In this document: in pieces, positions 23,673 to 35,456 of the stretch
Layout of the letters: every line of letters begins with the position of its first letter
Position numbering within the stretch: the stretch's first letter is position 1
Assembly: GCA_030267565.1 (NCBI GenBank)
Contig: BRXU01000010.1
Coordinates: 864,501 to 928,500, forward strand
Length of the DNA: 64,000 nt
From: Pleodorina starrii
Lineage: Eukaryota > Chlorophyta > Chlorophyceae > Chlamydomonadales > Volvocaceae
Direction of reading: 5' to 3'
Position numbers and translations under genes: made by a program
Notes under the pieces: generated by a model
The model's database searches: none
What the model was told of the DNA's origin: nothing
Seen by the model: the letters and a program-made list of their open reading frames with translations, nothing else

Positions 23673-25870
23673 TGTAGCCGTAGCGCCTCTAGCGTAGCTA
23701 GATAGCCGTAGCGCCTCTATAGCCGTAGCGCCTCTAGCGTAGCTAGAGAAGCGGAGGACTTACTCGATTAAATGGTGTCCGTGTGTCAGATGTAATTTGG
23801 ATTTTCCGGAATTTCGCTTTTCGTTTCGGCATTTCGGATTGCATAGTGCATCCTGTATAGCTGATATGCGTTCGTTCATGTGTTCATTCAAGTTGAAGTT
23901 TGAAATAGTAACAGTTGATCGCGGCCGAAGTCGCATCAACGTCTCCGCGCGTACAAATCATGGCAATCGCTGTCAAAAGTTGTATAGTGGAATTGTGACA
24001 TGGCGGCGCGATGTGGATCTCTTTGATAGTGCCAAGTGGAAATGTTCGGCTCCGAAACCCCGACGCGTAAAGTGCGTAAAATTTTTTTGCGTCGCGGGAT
24101 GTGCTGCTCGCATATAGATATATCAAAGAAATCATTTATGTGCGATATCATAGCGTTACGCTTGCCAAAGTTAGTCGCCTTGCGATTTGCGAGGAAAATG
24201 CGATCGTGCACTCGCGCTACTTAGGATGCTGCATAGCATAGCGTAGCGTAGCGTAGCGTTGCGTAGCGGATCGTAACGAAGCATAGCGGAGCGTATCGCG
24301 GAGCATAACGTCGCGTCGTGTAGTCGGCGAATAAAGTCGTGCGCGCCTGCGCAGCGCTCCGCTGCGTTCTGCTGCGCTTCGTTACGCTGTCGCTCGCTCG
24401 CTCGCTCGCTCGCTCGGTTTCATCGCTTTAACGCAAGTCGGCCATTAAAGCCGCGCACGCTCCGCTGCGCTCGGCTCAAAGTTAGTCGCCGCTCGTCGCG
24501 TGTCGCGTCGTCGCCGCTCGTTCTTCGTTGCCGCTCGCCGCCGCTCACCGCCGCGTGGCGTAGCGTAGCGTAGCGTAGCATCGCGTCGCGTACCATAGTG
24601 TAGTGCAGCGCGCACGATCGTAAATCGGCTCCGAAACCCCGATGCGTAAAGTGCGTAATTTTTTTTTGCGTCGCGGGATGTGCTGCTCGCATATAGATAT
24701 ATCATAGAAATCATTTATGTGCGATATCATAGCGTTACGCTTGCCAAAGTTAGTCGCCTTGCGATTTGCGAGGAAAATGCGATCGTGCACTCGCGCTACT
24801 AACGAACATAGCATAGTGTAGCGTCGCGTAGCGTAGCGTTGCATAGCGTTGCGTAGCGGAGCGTAACGAAGCATAGCGGAGCGTATCGCGGAGCATAGCG
24901 TCGCGTCGTGTAGTCGGCGAATAAAGTCGTGCGCGCCTGTGCAGCACTCCGCTACGTTCTGCTGCGCTTCGTTACGCTGTCGCTCGCTCACTCGCTCGGT
25001 TTCATCGCTTTAACGCAAGTCGGCGATTAAAGCCGCGCAGGTTCCGCTGCGCTTGACTCAAAGTTAGTCGCCGCTCGTCGCGGCTCGTCGTGGCTTGCGT
25101 CCTCGCCGCTCGTTATTCGTTGCCGCTCGCCGCCGCTCACCGCTGCGTAGCATAGCGTAGCGTAGCATCGCGTCGCGTACCATAGTGTAGTGCAGCGTGA
25201 ACGATCGTAAATCGCACGTCACATTTCAACGTGCACGATTGAAGTCGCGCACACGCCTTCCCACGGAGCATAGTGTAGTGTAGCGTCGTGTCGCGTCGCG
25301 TCGCGTCCCGTAGTGCAGCACAGCATGCACGATCGCATTGCAATGCTACGCAACGCAACACGACGTCGCGTCGTCGCGTCATGTAGCCTAGCATAGCGTA
25401 GCGTAGCATAACATTGCGTAACGGATCGTAATGGAGCATAGCGGAGCATAGTGTGGAGCATCACGGAGCGTAGCATAGCGTCACATCGCGTCATGTAACG
25501 TAGTGTAGCGTCGTGTTGCGTCGCGTCGCGTCGTGTCATGCGTGTCGCGTCGTGTTGCGTTACGTCGCGTCGTGTCACGTCACGTCGCGTCGCGTCGCGT
25601 CACGTCGCATCGCGTAGCGTCGCGTCGTATCGTGTAGTGCAGCGCAGCATGCACGATCACATTGCAATGCTACACAACGCAACTAACACGACGTCGCGTC
25701 GTCGCGTCATGTAGCCTAGCGTAGCATAGTGTAGCATAGCGTAGCATAGCGTTGCGTAACGGATCGTAATGGAGCGTAGCGGAGTGTAGCGTGGAGCATC
25801 ACGGAGCATAACATAGCATCACGTCGCGTCATGTAACATGGTGTGCATGGTGTAACATGGTGTGCGTGGT
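23673..25870. repeat. Satellite element, inverted copy
   Basis: Reverse-complement counterpart of 8733-11064: a unique 0.55-kb segment, then GCGTAGCGTAG, CGTCGCGTCG and CGCTCGCTCG arrays. A roughly 175-bp part of the unique segment is repeated (about 24046-24220 and 24630-24802). It lacks the hAT MITE found in the forward copy. It runs directly into R1 near 25905, whereas in the forward copy about 3 kb separates the two. Confidence 0.85.
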
Positions 25871-25904
25871 GTGCATGGTGTGCATGGACGTGCGTGGGAA
25901 GTAA

Positions 25905-26986
25905 TTGGACAAGTGTGGACTTTCGGCCGTCGGAAAGGCTGCATAAGTAAAAGATTACATTCTTTATTGCACGGTAAATTAATTATTGGAACCCAACCTC
26001 GTATGAGAAAAACCAGTTTGGCAGTCTCCATGGACCGAGGCCGAGGTCAAACCAACACCTCTCGGCCTATAATTAATTCCAGATGATTCATCGTTCCTTA
26101 AGGTGGGATTCTGACATGACGGCGTGAAATGAATCTTCGTTTCGGAAACAAACTATGTTTGCATTGCGAACATTCGTCCCGCGACCACACCACAGCAGCT
26201 CTGCTAGCCGGTCCGATCGTCTTGACGCATATTGCTATTACAAAGGTTGCAAGGTGCAAACCATGAGGGGCAAAATGCTGGTTGTTGGACGCCAAGCCGC
26301 AAATGCACGCATGATGCAGCGGTCTTCTGCGGGCCGCCCAACAAGTCCAGTCAGCAACCTAGAGGATGGACTTCTACATTCCCTGTCCTAATGTTAAAGC
26401 AGTCAAGCCTCCTCTACGGCGAATACCTCAGTAGCGAAGCCTGTGCACTCTCGTCGGCAACTGCACGTCGTCGCAACCCTCGCAAACAGTTCCGCTGTCC
26501 TTCTATTGGCAAGTCAGCCTGCGTGATGTGTAAATGATACACTCCATGTCTACTGTCAAGTAACTTCAGCCAATGCGCTGGCCGGAAGAGTTGCACAGTG
26601 CCGAGACGGCGCGCGATGCTAAACATGGGTCGGATTGCTGAAGCCGCAGGCATTTCAGGTATAAAGCTCTGGCTGCCTATCAGCAGGAATGTCGACACTC
26701 TCACAGTTGACGCCCTCGCCGCTCGCTTTGGAAATGCCGTATTTCGGTCGATGCGCACATGCGCTCATGCACCCGGCGGGATGGCGCGCTTCGCGCGGCG
26801 CCGGCAGGCCTTGCTAACGACTCGGCTAGCAGGCATTTCGGGAAACAGCTCTGGCTGTCTATCAGCAGGAATGTCGACACTCTCACACTTCACGCCCTCG
26901 CCGCCCTAGCACTCAACTCCACCCGTACGGATTTGGTGGGGCCCCGCCCTTTTTCCGGCTTCAAGGAAGCCGACACCAACCCCTTG
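25905..26986 (+). repeat. Repeat R1, copy 2
   Basis: Near-identical to 42400-43492 and to the reverse complement of 4600-5690. It begins near GACTTTCGGCCGTCGG and ends with GGGGCCCCGCCC, the CGGCTTC/GAAGCCG hairpin, ACACCAACCC and CTTG followed by T. Internal frames contain stops or shift between copies, so no protein is proposed. Confidence 0.87.
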
Positions 26987-27780
26987 TTTGAGCTCGTATT
27001 TATGGGATTACCCAGGAGATTTAATCGGCGCCATGAATAATAATCCAAATACGGAAAGGTAACACCTGGGCGGGGCCAGGTCATAACCTTATTTTTAACA
27101 CAGGTTTCAAGTTAAATACTTGAAACCTATCCACTGTTCCTGCTATTTCTTGAACCGATACTAACCCCAGCTTATTCTCTAATAAAAAGAGAACACGGTT
27201 GCATAATGCAGCCCCTGATCCCGTCCTCGACGAACCTGGCTGAATGCCATCGGGATTTCCTCTACGGGGATTAGCGCGGGGATCAAATCTAATGCAGGAC
27301 CTTTATCCGCACTGGAGTTACTGGCGCGCGCTGCTTGACCCGCCATAGAGCTAAGTCCGGCTATCTAACTGTTGCCAGTGCAGACCGGCCGAACTCCGGA
27401 CTTCAACCGGAATTTGTTTGATAGCGAGAGTTTGTTTGGTGGGTATCCATTACCTTTGCTTGCAGATTGTATTGTTTCGGTAGTCCTGTCAAGCAATCAA
27501 GCTCTCAGTATTCACGCGCGCCTTTCTCTGCTTGCAATCGATTATCGCCCGCAGCAGCCGCTCGACGGTCGTGTATACGTATGCCTACATATTTTCACAG
27601 GGTTGCAACCGAAAGTATGGAAAGATACAGAAAGCACAATGTCCAGAGCGAGGTTACACGAGAGCGAAGCGACGCCTGATGTCTCATGCGCATGCAACCC
27701 AGGATTCCTGAAGTGTTGATGACTTTCAAGGATCTGCTTTAGCTGAGTGAAAAAACAGCAACTGTGGTTATTATCCGTGC
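26987..27780. other. No gene seen; one perfect 11-bp hairpin
   Basis: Between R1 and the 5' flank of gene C. 27102-27128 is an 11-bp perfect inverted repeat (AGGTTTCAAGT / ACTTGAAACCT, 5-nt loop). A GGGCGGGGCC motif lies at 27069. No open frame with a recognisable domain. Confidence 0.45.
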
Positions 27781-28055
27781 AAAAAACAACGACTGCGGTA
27801 ATCTTTGGTCGAACGGTTCAACACGTACGTACGACTAACACGCGAGCCGGCAAAAAATTCCCAGTACAAGACTGAGTACCTATCAACGAATAACGACGAC
27901 TTTCCGTTTGAGCTGATGGATTTCGCTCGTCGCTGATTTTCATATAGGAGAATCGCATCACTTGTGAGCGGCGATCGAGCCCACTTATTTATTACATACA
28001 TGCATATTTGTTGCTTGGGTGTCAAGCAGCGAGCTTGCAATCCAGAACTCACAGC
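27781..28055 (+). promoter_or_regulatory. Conserved 5' flank of gametolysin gene C
   Basis: Aligns with 13516-13801 upstream of gene B. Shared blocks include CAACGACTGCGGTAAT, ACACGTACGTACGACT, TTTGAGCTGA and AGCGAGCTTGC. An in-frame upstream start at 28008 would add 16 residues before the signal peptide; I prefer the ATG at 28056 because it puts the hydrophobic segment near the N-terminus and matches gene B. Confidence 0.45.
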
Positions 28056-31000
28056 ATGCAGAGAACGGCGCGAATGTGGAGCCGTCCCACCGTCGCGCTG
28101 CTGTGCGTCATTAGCGTACTTATCATTTGCGCGTTTATGCAGGGGGTGCAGTCTCGACGGGCGCGGGTGTCGTCAGTCAATGGTAAGTTGTGTGAGTCAG
28201 CAGTATGCTCCAGCCCTTGTAAGAATGATGAAACACTACGCGCGCTCACGCAGTTGAGCTTACGAATGTCCGCATAGACGGCATCTATCCTGTTTCTTCA
28301 TTATCCTCGATTCTTCAAAATAATAAAGTAACTCCCGCCCTACGCCATCAATTAACTTCTAAACACTTGCTTACGTACCCACCCCTCCCCTCATTATTGT
28401 TTATAGTTGTGGGGACAGTAAGCGTCCTGACCATTGGAAGTAAAAAGACGGATAACAATCAAGTCATAGAAATGAGATGCCCCAACATTGTCGACCCGAC
28501 CGACGGCATCGCTATGCCCGACCCCAATTGCAAATTTACGGTCATGCGACTCGCCAAGGGGGCTGAAAATGTGGCCGCTTTCCAGGAGGAGTACGGTGTT
28601 GACACCGGTGACACAATCGAGGTGAGGTAACTTTTTAAAATATAAGTCAATTGACGCAAGGGATAAGGAGTGTGAAGCATTCATCCATTATTAAATGTGA
28701 TGACCAATCAACACGGGAGGGAGGGGGCCAACGAGACTCACCTCCCTCGCTTTTCATACCTTTTGGCGAACCTGGCTAAGCAAGTGCGTTCACATGTAGA
28801 GTGTTCTGTCGCCCGCCAACTGAAGTTTCGGAATTGTGGTTCCATACATCATTAGTGTGGCCACGTCCCATCGACGTCGGGCAAGCGTGCACTGCTACTG
28901 AACACTGCAAACGATTACCGTCCACCTGCCCGCCGCTGCAGGCTACTTTTGACATTCGCAATCGCAACGCCAGCGCAAACGGGCGGCCCGTGCTTGCTGG
29001 TCAGGAGGACGACAGTGATGATCCCACCTACAAACTCCGCCCGGGGTCAATCCGAGTGCTTGACCGGGCCAATCGCCAAAAGGAGGTGAGCACGCCCGCC
29101 CGCGGGATGATTCGCGGCCATCCGCATGTACTAAGTTTATTTGTTGCAATCGGCTTGCCAGTGGCGCAGATAGCATATGAGCATTCTCTGCTATGAAAGG
29201 TGTGCCCTGCTGGTGTGCATTGGTGCCACCCCGAAGTATTAGTGTTCCAAGCATTCAGCATGCAGCAGATCAGGTGAAGGCAACATCGAGGGGATTGAAA
29301 CCACGCTTTAACCGATTATGAAGCAATAATCGTCCGTAATTGAAGACCGCGTTACATTTATTATGTGTGCTCGCGTGTGGCTACTTTCGTTTCTGCCATT
29401 ATTTTTCAAAACAATGCAGATTTACAACGGCACCACCATCGACATCACGGCGGTGGTGTATCTAGCCGAGTTCTGTGGCTTTAAGAATCCCTTCCAATCC
29501 CATCAGGTGAACGAGGTTACTATAAAGCCATGCTCGCGGCGAGCCCCGCAAGACTATCTACTTGATACATTGACACTGTCCCTGTTCCCGAAATCTATCA
29601 ACATACAGGAAGTCCGGAGGTATCTGTTTGAGAATGAGCCCGGTGGCTCCGTCGCAGGCAACATGCAGGTAATTTCTGTCAATTATCGTTGACGGATAGA
29701 CCTTGTCCAGTCGTACAGCATCAAAAGCCTCGCCGCGGCACAAGTACCGTATGTCAACAAGCCACCCATGCATGCATGCATGGGATGGCCAGCTCCGCCC
29801 CCTTGGCACATTGATTATTGACGCCACGCACGCATTTCGTCCCGCCGCCTACTGTCGCCGCTAATCCCACAACCATCTATCATCACGCATGCATTCAAGT
29901 GTGTGCTTATGCTGCGTAGGCCTACTACAAGGCATGCTCCTACGGCAAGGTCACCTGGGAACCCCAAAACGTCGTGGTCCTGGGTCCATTCCAGTTTCCA
30001 TGCCAGGCCACAGTATCCGGTCGCACCAAGGACCTTTCCCGGGAATGCGATACATTCTTTTATTCGGTTCTGGCGAACGACTATGCCAAACAGGTAGGCC
30101 AAACGAGTCAAAACGATCGATAGGCTGGCGCGTCAAAACCATGCACGCAAGGGAAAGGTCCTTCCTGCTGCTGTGGCAGGTGGGAACGGAAGGAAAGGAC
30201 GGCGGGGCATATAGGTACATACCTCGGATTGTTACGGAATATATAGTCCGTGTGTATTCTGCGACAAGCTGCTGCTGCTGCATGGCTGCCCACTCAAACC
30301 AGTGCGATGCTTGTGAAGTGACGGCGCATTGGTGATTAACGAACTACTAATGCCGCCGGCTCCGGTGTTCATGCGCTCGCAGATCGCCGCAAACGATCCC
30401 AAGTTGCGGGCCATTCTTCAGTCGGGGACGTCCACAAAGCAACTGCGTGAAGTTGTGATTTTGCCCGCTGCGGCGAATTGTGGATTTGCCGGAGCCGCTG
30501 ATGCCGCCTGCCACCTAGGGGCCACATTCTGCAGGTCCTGGATACAGGTACTACAATTAATCTTGGATATATATCCTGCAGTGAAACCACTACTTACCAC
30601 CCATCCAGCCAACGGGACTGCTGCCCGCTCATACTGAACAATGCCGTAGCGTAGGTATAATAATGTCAGGGCAACGGGTCCGACAATGTGTAGTTTTAAG
30701 GCCGCAACGAATCAGCTATCGAATGTACGGTGGCGGCGGCCTTCGCCTTCAATAATCTGACTTTATCAAGTGGAACCGCATCCACTAAACGCTGCATGTA
30801 CGTCAATATTTCATTATTCGACTCTTTTCTATCTTCACGCAGGGGAAAATCGCCACGAATGTATACGGCATTTTTCATGAACTGCAACACAACACGGGCC
30901 TGATGCACGCGGCTACGTAAGTAAAAAAAACGGAAGTGTACGTACAGGACGCGTCGTACGAAAATACGTTTCCATACATTCCAACTTTTTAAATAAATAA

Positions 31001-34000
31001 AAAAGCCACAGACGCAGAGGCTGTGATATTTGCTTGAGACCACTACGTAACAATATGCAAGCTCCTTACATTTTTGGGCGGGGCCCCAGCGCGAAGAGCT
31101 ATATATGGGGGCCCCGCCCCCGAGGGTTGCCCCTAACCGTGCCCGCCTGCCTGCCTGCCTGCCTTCGTTACGACCAACCTTCATCGCTCGATACGCTGTA
31201 AAGCAAGGTTAATAGCCCTTGATACACTCTGTCACAATCAAGAAAATGGTGTATATTTCAGTATAAACCATGTTTGACTGAGTTGATGGTCCGAGGCCGC
31301 ACTCGCTCCCACGTATCCATCAACAGCCTTATTAGTTTCATCATATACAATGCTGTGTATATAATTGTTTACATGACGGCGTCTCTCCGTTTGATCTATG
31401 TATGCATTAATCACAACTAAACGACAGTAGTTCGGCTTGCCGCCGTACGTTTCGATGGCCTTGACGTTACTACTATCTACACGGAATAACCAAGGTTGCA
31501 AGGGACAAACTCAGAGAATTTGCTGATTGGACGCCAAGCCAAATGCACACACGATGCTGTCTTCTGCGGGGCGCCCAATCTGGCCCAATCTGGCAATCAA
31601 CAAGTCCAGTTGGCAAACCCTGATAGAAATAATGGACGTACGCTGTGCAGTTTCATTCGTTCGTGACATTACCTCATAACGTCGCGACACGGGACTTCGC
31701 GGTGGCTCTGAACATGTAAACCTGATGACGGCACGCGGGGTTGGGGTTGGGAAGGCCGGACCGTACGGGTTCCACGCGCACCAGGCACGAATCCAAGTCA
31801 TGGCTGTCGAGACCCGCAGTCAAGAGCCACTAATGAGCCGTTGCCCCCTTTTGGATCTCCCGCGCAAGTAGATAGCCGACAGAACACTTAACTTAGTCTC
31901 TTCCAACTCGCACACCTACGGTACGCTCCCAAGCCCCTAGCTAGGGTGCGGGGTGGGCGGGAATATTGAGTGGACAGGAGCCAACCTGTTCAGCCTGGCG
32001 TACCGTAGCTATCAGCGATCATCGCGCAAAAATAATTAATTATTTGGCAGAATGTGCAATAACGTGCAAAATAATTGCCTCGGGGCCTGCGCGTTACTTC
32101 AAAAAACCCCTCGCAGCCGCTCCTCCTTCCTAACTCCGTCGTACACGCGTTTCTGGGGGCCTGGACGAGGGAAATGGGGTCGCTCTGCTAAGTTCATAGA
32201 CAAACAGAGCTTCGTGGCTATCGTATACGAGTTTGGGAATCTCTTCACGCTTGGTATAGCTCCTAGCCAGCCTGGAAGGGACGCGTGCGCGATGTAAAAA
32301 AATAATCCCTTACTGTACAGCTTTGCGCGTATAAAATAATTCAACTTTTTCAGCTGCGCGGTGTTTAGACACAGCTACGGTACTTTGGGCGGCTACATCC
32401 TAAGTGTCAGACGGCCACTTTCACGGGGCCCACTCGCCGGGCAGGGCCGAACGAAGCCCCACCAGCTGACTCGGTTCAATTGCACCACGAACCTCTCGCG
32501 GTAAAGCTGCCCGAAACCACGTTGATTGTCAGCGTGCACACTGATGAGCCCCAGAGGCGTTCGTTCTCGCTTAGGCAGCGGGCACCCGGCGGTTCGGCCC
32601 CTAGCCCTCAACTCCAACAGTACGGATTTAATGGGACCCCGCCTCGCTCTTTCTGGCTTCAAGGAATGAAGTCGATACCCCTTGTCATCATCAAATGTAC
32701 TGACCTTCCTGACCTCCCCCTGTTGCCTCGCTCCTTGCTGGCTTGCTCCGCTGCTGCCGCCGGCAGGTGGGATCTCGAGTACGGTGACAAGTCCGACCCG
32801 ATGGGCGACATATATGTTAGCACCACTAATGAACCGCAATGCCATAACCCCGTGAGCAACTGGAAAATCAACTGGGCTATTCCCGTACCCGGCGGTTACC
32901 TCACTCACACCAGTTTCACCCCTCGCACCAACCGCCTCACCTTCACCATCCCCGCCTCCAGCGTGTCCGACAAAAACATGGTGATCGTGGACCTTGGCAT
33001 TGTCCCCACAGATGTCAAATATACCACGTCACGTCCCCGTCTCGTGAAATACTTTCTTGCTTACCGCGTCCGCAACACCACAGCTGGAGGCTACGACTCG
33101 GGTCTCATTAGTTTTTTCAATCAAAAAGTCACAATCCATCGCTCCGACATCAGCGCGGCCGCCAACGACAATTTACTCAGTACCATATACCTTTCTGCTG
33201 GCCCTCGCTTTGGCGCTGCAACGGGCGGCGACCCGACATTCCCCGACGGCAACGTTTGGAAGTCGCCGTTCGTGCCCGTTGATCCGGTCAATGGCACTGG
33301 CGGCGGCATTCGCGTGAAGGTGGTGTCCAGGGACCTCACGCAAGCGGTGGTCGAAGTGTGCCGCATGTACGCCCAGACGGAGGGCACCCCCGGCAGCGCT
33401 GAATGCCGGGCAAATCTCGACCGAGACTGGTGAGTTTATTTCCTAGACAGCTGATGACGGGTCAGCACTGAGAGATAAATGCATGTATGGCCCCGACAGC
33501 GTGCTGAAGTAAGCAAATGAACGTTTTTGAGCAGACGCACGTTATTGGCATTAGGGAGCTCATTATAATGTCCCAGGTTTTGCGGGCTCGCCAGACCATT
33601 ATTTATCAGCGACGTCCAATATAGCACCACGACGTTAGGCGCACAGCTACCTACCGTGTTCAGTGTATTATTCGCGCGTTTTCTTTGGACATGAACTTGT
33701 GTTTCGTTGGTTCCTACAATACTTCAGATTGGCGGCGGGGAGCCTTTCATTCTCGAATAGCATGGCATCCACAATATCAGTAGCGTAGGCCTGCCTTACA
33801 TACGCGCAAGAGCCTTCGGCTGTTTGTCACACAGCAGGCACATATACACATTCAGAACAGCAGCCCGGGGCGGGGAAGGCCTGCTGTCGGGGCCATCTAG
33901 GGGAAATCCTCCAACCCACGCACCTCCAATGCTCCATGTCGGAGCCAATTCGATCGATTACGAGCAGATGCCGTGACACAAGCAATGGACATGTAACTTT

Positions 34001-34525
34001 GCGCGCCTAGCTTCTATACATATATGTAATGCTCCTATTTTCCTAATTCCATTTGCAACATTGCTGCGTGCTTGCAGTGACGGCCTGATCTCATCGGTAG
34101 ACCCAGACTGCACTGGAATAGCACTATCACCGTCGCCTCCCGCGCCACGGTCGCCGCCTCCACCCCCGCTGTTGCTAAAACCACCATTGCCGGGACAATC
34201 GCCAATGCTGCGGTCGCCTCCACCCCGGCCACCGGCACCACGTTCACAGCTACCGCCGCCGTTGCCGCCACCACTACAGCAATCGCCAACAACGCCGCCG
34301 ACAAGTGGCCGTAGCGGAGACGGCGGTGCGCCGCTGTCGTCGCCGCCACCTACACTACTGCCGCCACCACCGCCACCGTCATCGCCACCGCCGTTTCTTG
34401 CGCCGTCAACGCAACCTGCGTCGCAGTGTTGTGAGGGAGGTTATGCTACAAGTACTCGGCGGAGTCTTTACCTAACAGCTGCACTATTAGCCTTCACAGC
34501 GGCTCTTGATACATTGGTGTCGTGA
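28056..34525 (+). CDS. Gametolysin-like M11 metalloprotease, copy C (nine exons, intact)
   Basis: Exons: 28056-28182, 28407-28621, 28942-29085, 29420-29668, 29920-30093, 30383-30547, 30843-30916, 32767-33429, 34078-34525; 2259 nt, 752 residues. All borders are GT-AG and phases agree with copies A and B. Residues 13-29 are hydrophobic (signal peptide). The zinc site HELQHNTGLMH is at 370-380, the Met-turn Met at about 395. After SSVDPDCTG at the start of exon 9 comes a Pro/Ser-rich tail of about 100 residues, then a Cys pair and a C-terminal hydrophobic stretch (LYLTAALLAFTAALD) that could be a GPI-anchor signal or a membrane tail. Family knowledge says gametolysins degrade Hyp-rich wall proteins; the exact substrate here is unknown. 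Intron 7 contains an R1 remnant and a MITE. Confidence 0.87.
31076..31121. repeat. GC hairpin in intron 7 of gene C
   Basis: Same hairpin as 16855-16900, at the same place in the duplicated intron. Confidence 0.85.
31511..32684 (+). repeat. Diverged R1-family remnant in intron 7 of gene C
   Basis: Counterpart of 17290-18077 in gene B, interrupted by the MITE at 32003-32380. It ends in GGGACCCCGCC, a degraded hairpin and CCCCTTG before T, as in gene B. Confidence 0.65.
32003..32380. mobile_element. MITE of 378 bp flanked by TA, present in gene C only
   Basis: Begins CCGTAGCT and ends AGCTACGG, flanked on both sides by TA (positions 32001-32002 and 32381-32382). The same intron in gene B reads ...CTGGCG CA CTTTGGG..., an empty site with one TA-to-CA difference. 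This fits a Tc1/mariner-type insertion with TA target duplication. The interior is AT-rich and non-coding; the 81-codon frame inside has no motif. Confidence 0.83.
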
Positions 34526-35456
34526 CCCGTACTCATTCTGCATGGTTTGTTTGATTCTGTTGGCGTGCGAATACTGTAGTTTCAATTCCTAAACCATCAA
34601 GACCTCGAGACGGAATGGCGCGTGACAGCATTAAGGTAATTTTCCCAGTGTTTTGTGTGCATATGATACTCTGCAACGGGGCAATCAAGACGAGCGCAGC
34701 AAGGGACAGCACGGTGATGGTGTCTGATATTTTATGATGATATAGTCGCATTCGCTTCTTCTTTCTGGTCAGCAGTCCAAGCCGACCAACGGCGGCATGC
34801 CCCTTCGTTCCCGGCGCTAATAACCTGCTGCAGAGACGCAGGTGCTACCCGCCACGCACGCCGCTTCCAAACGGGCCAGCTGCACCCATATATTTATCCG
34901 CATACCGTACTGCTCGTCATTATTTGCGAATAAATTCTTCGTAATATGGGTGCTCGTAAACTTTCAAAAAGAATCTCCCGGCACGCACCTTGCAAAGAAG
35001 TTCGTTTATTTTGTATAATGAACATTATTAGGAGGGTGCAAGTTGCTGCATACTGGATGCATGGAGCGAGCATCGCGGTTGCACACGTGCGTGGCTCGCT
35101 GGGAGTGCTGTGAACCGGCGGTGGCTGTCTTGTGGCTTGCGGGATATATGGTACTAGACGACACTGCTGAGACAAAATGCGTCGCATGGGCGGGTTTGAT
35201 GATCACGCACGGCGGGGCGTACGTGAACGGAAGGACATGCATGTGAGATGGACGGAGAACGACCGTGGACGGAATTATTGCAGAGCAGACATATACGTAT
35301 GAGGGGTTCGCAACGCCTTGCATGAGCTCTCCCGATTGCTCCGATTGCACGCACGCACGCAATACGTTATAAGAAGTTCCTGAAAGAATTATTCGACCAC
35401 TTTCCTTGCATATAAACCCCCCTAAAACTTTTACATCAAATGCTCGACCTTTTTTT
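34526..35456. other. Gene C 3' flank, no gene seen
   Basis: Contains a stretch (34765-34860) resembling 20450-20570 downstream of gene B. Otherwise unassigned; the small frames on both strands overlap each other. Confidence 0.45.
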
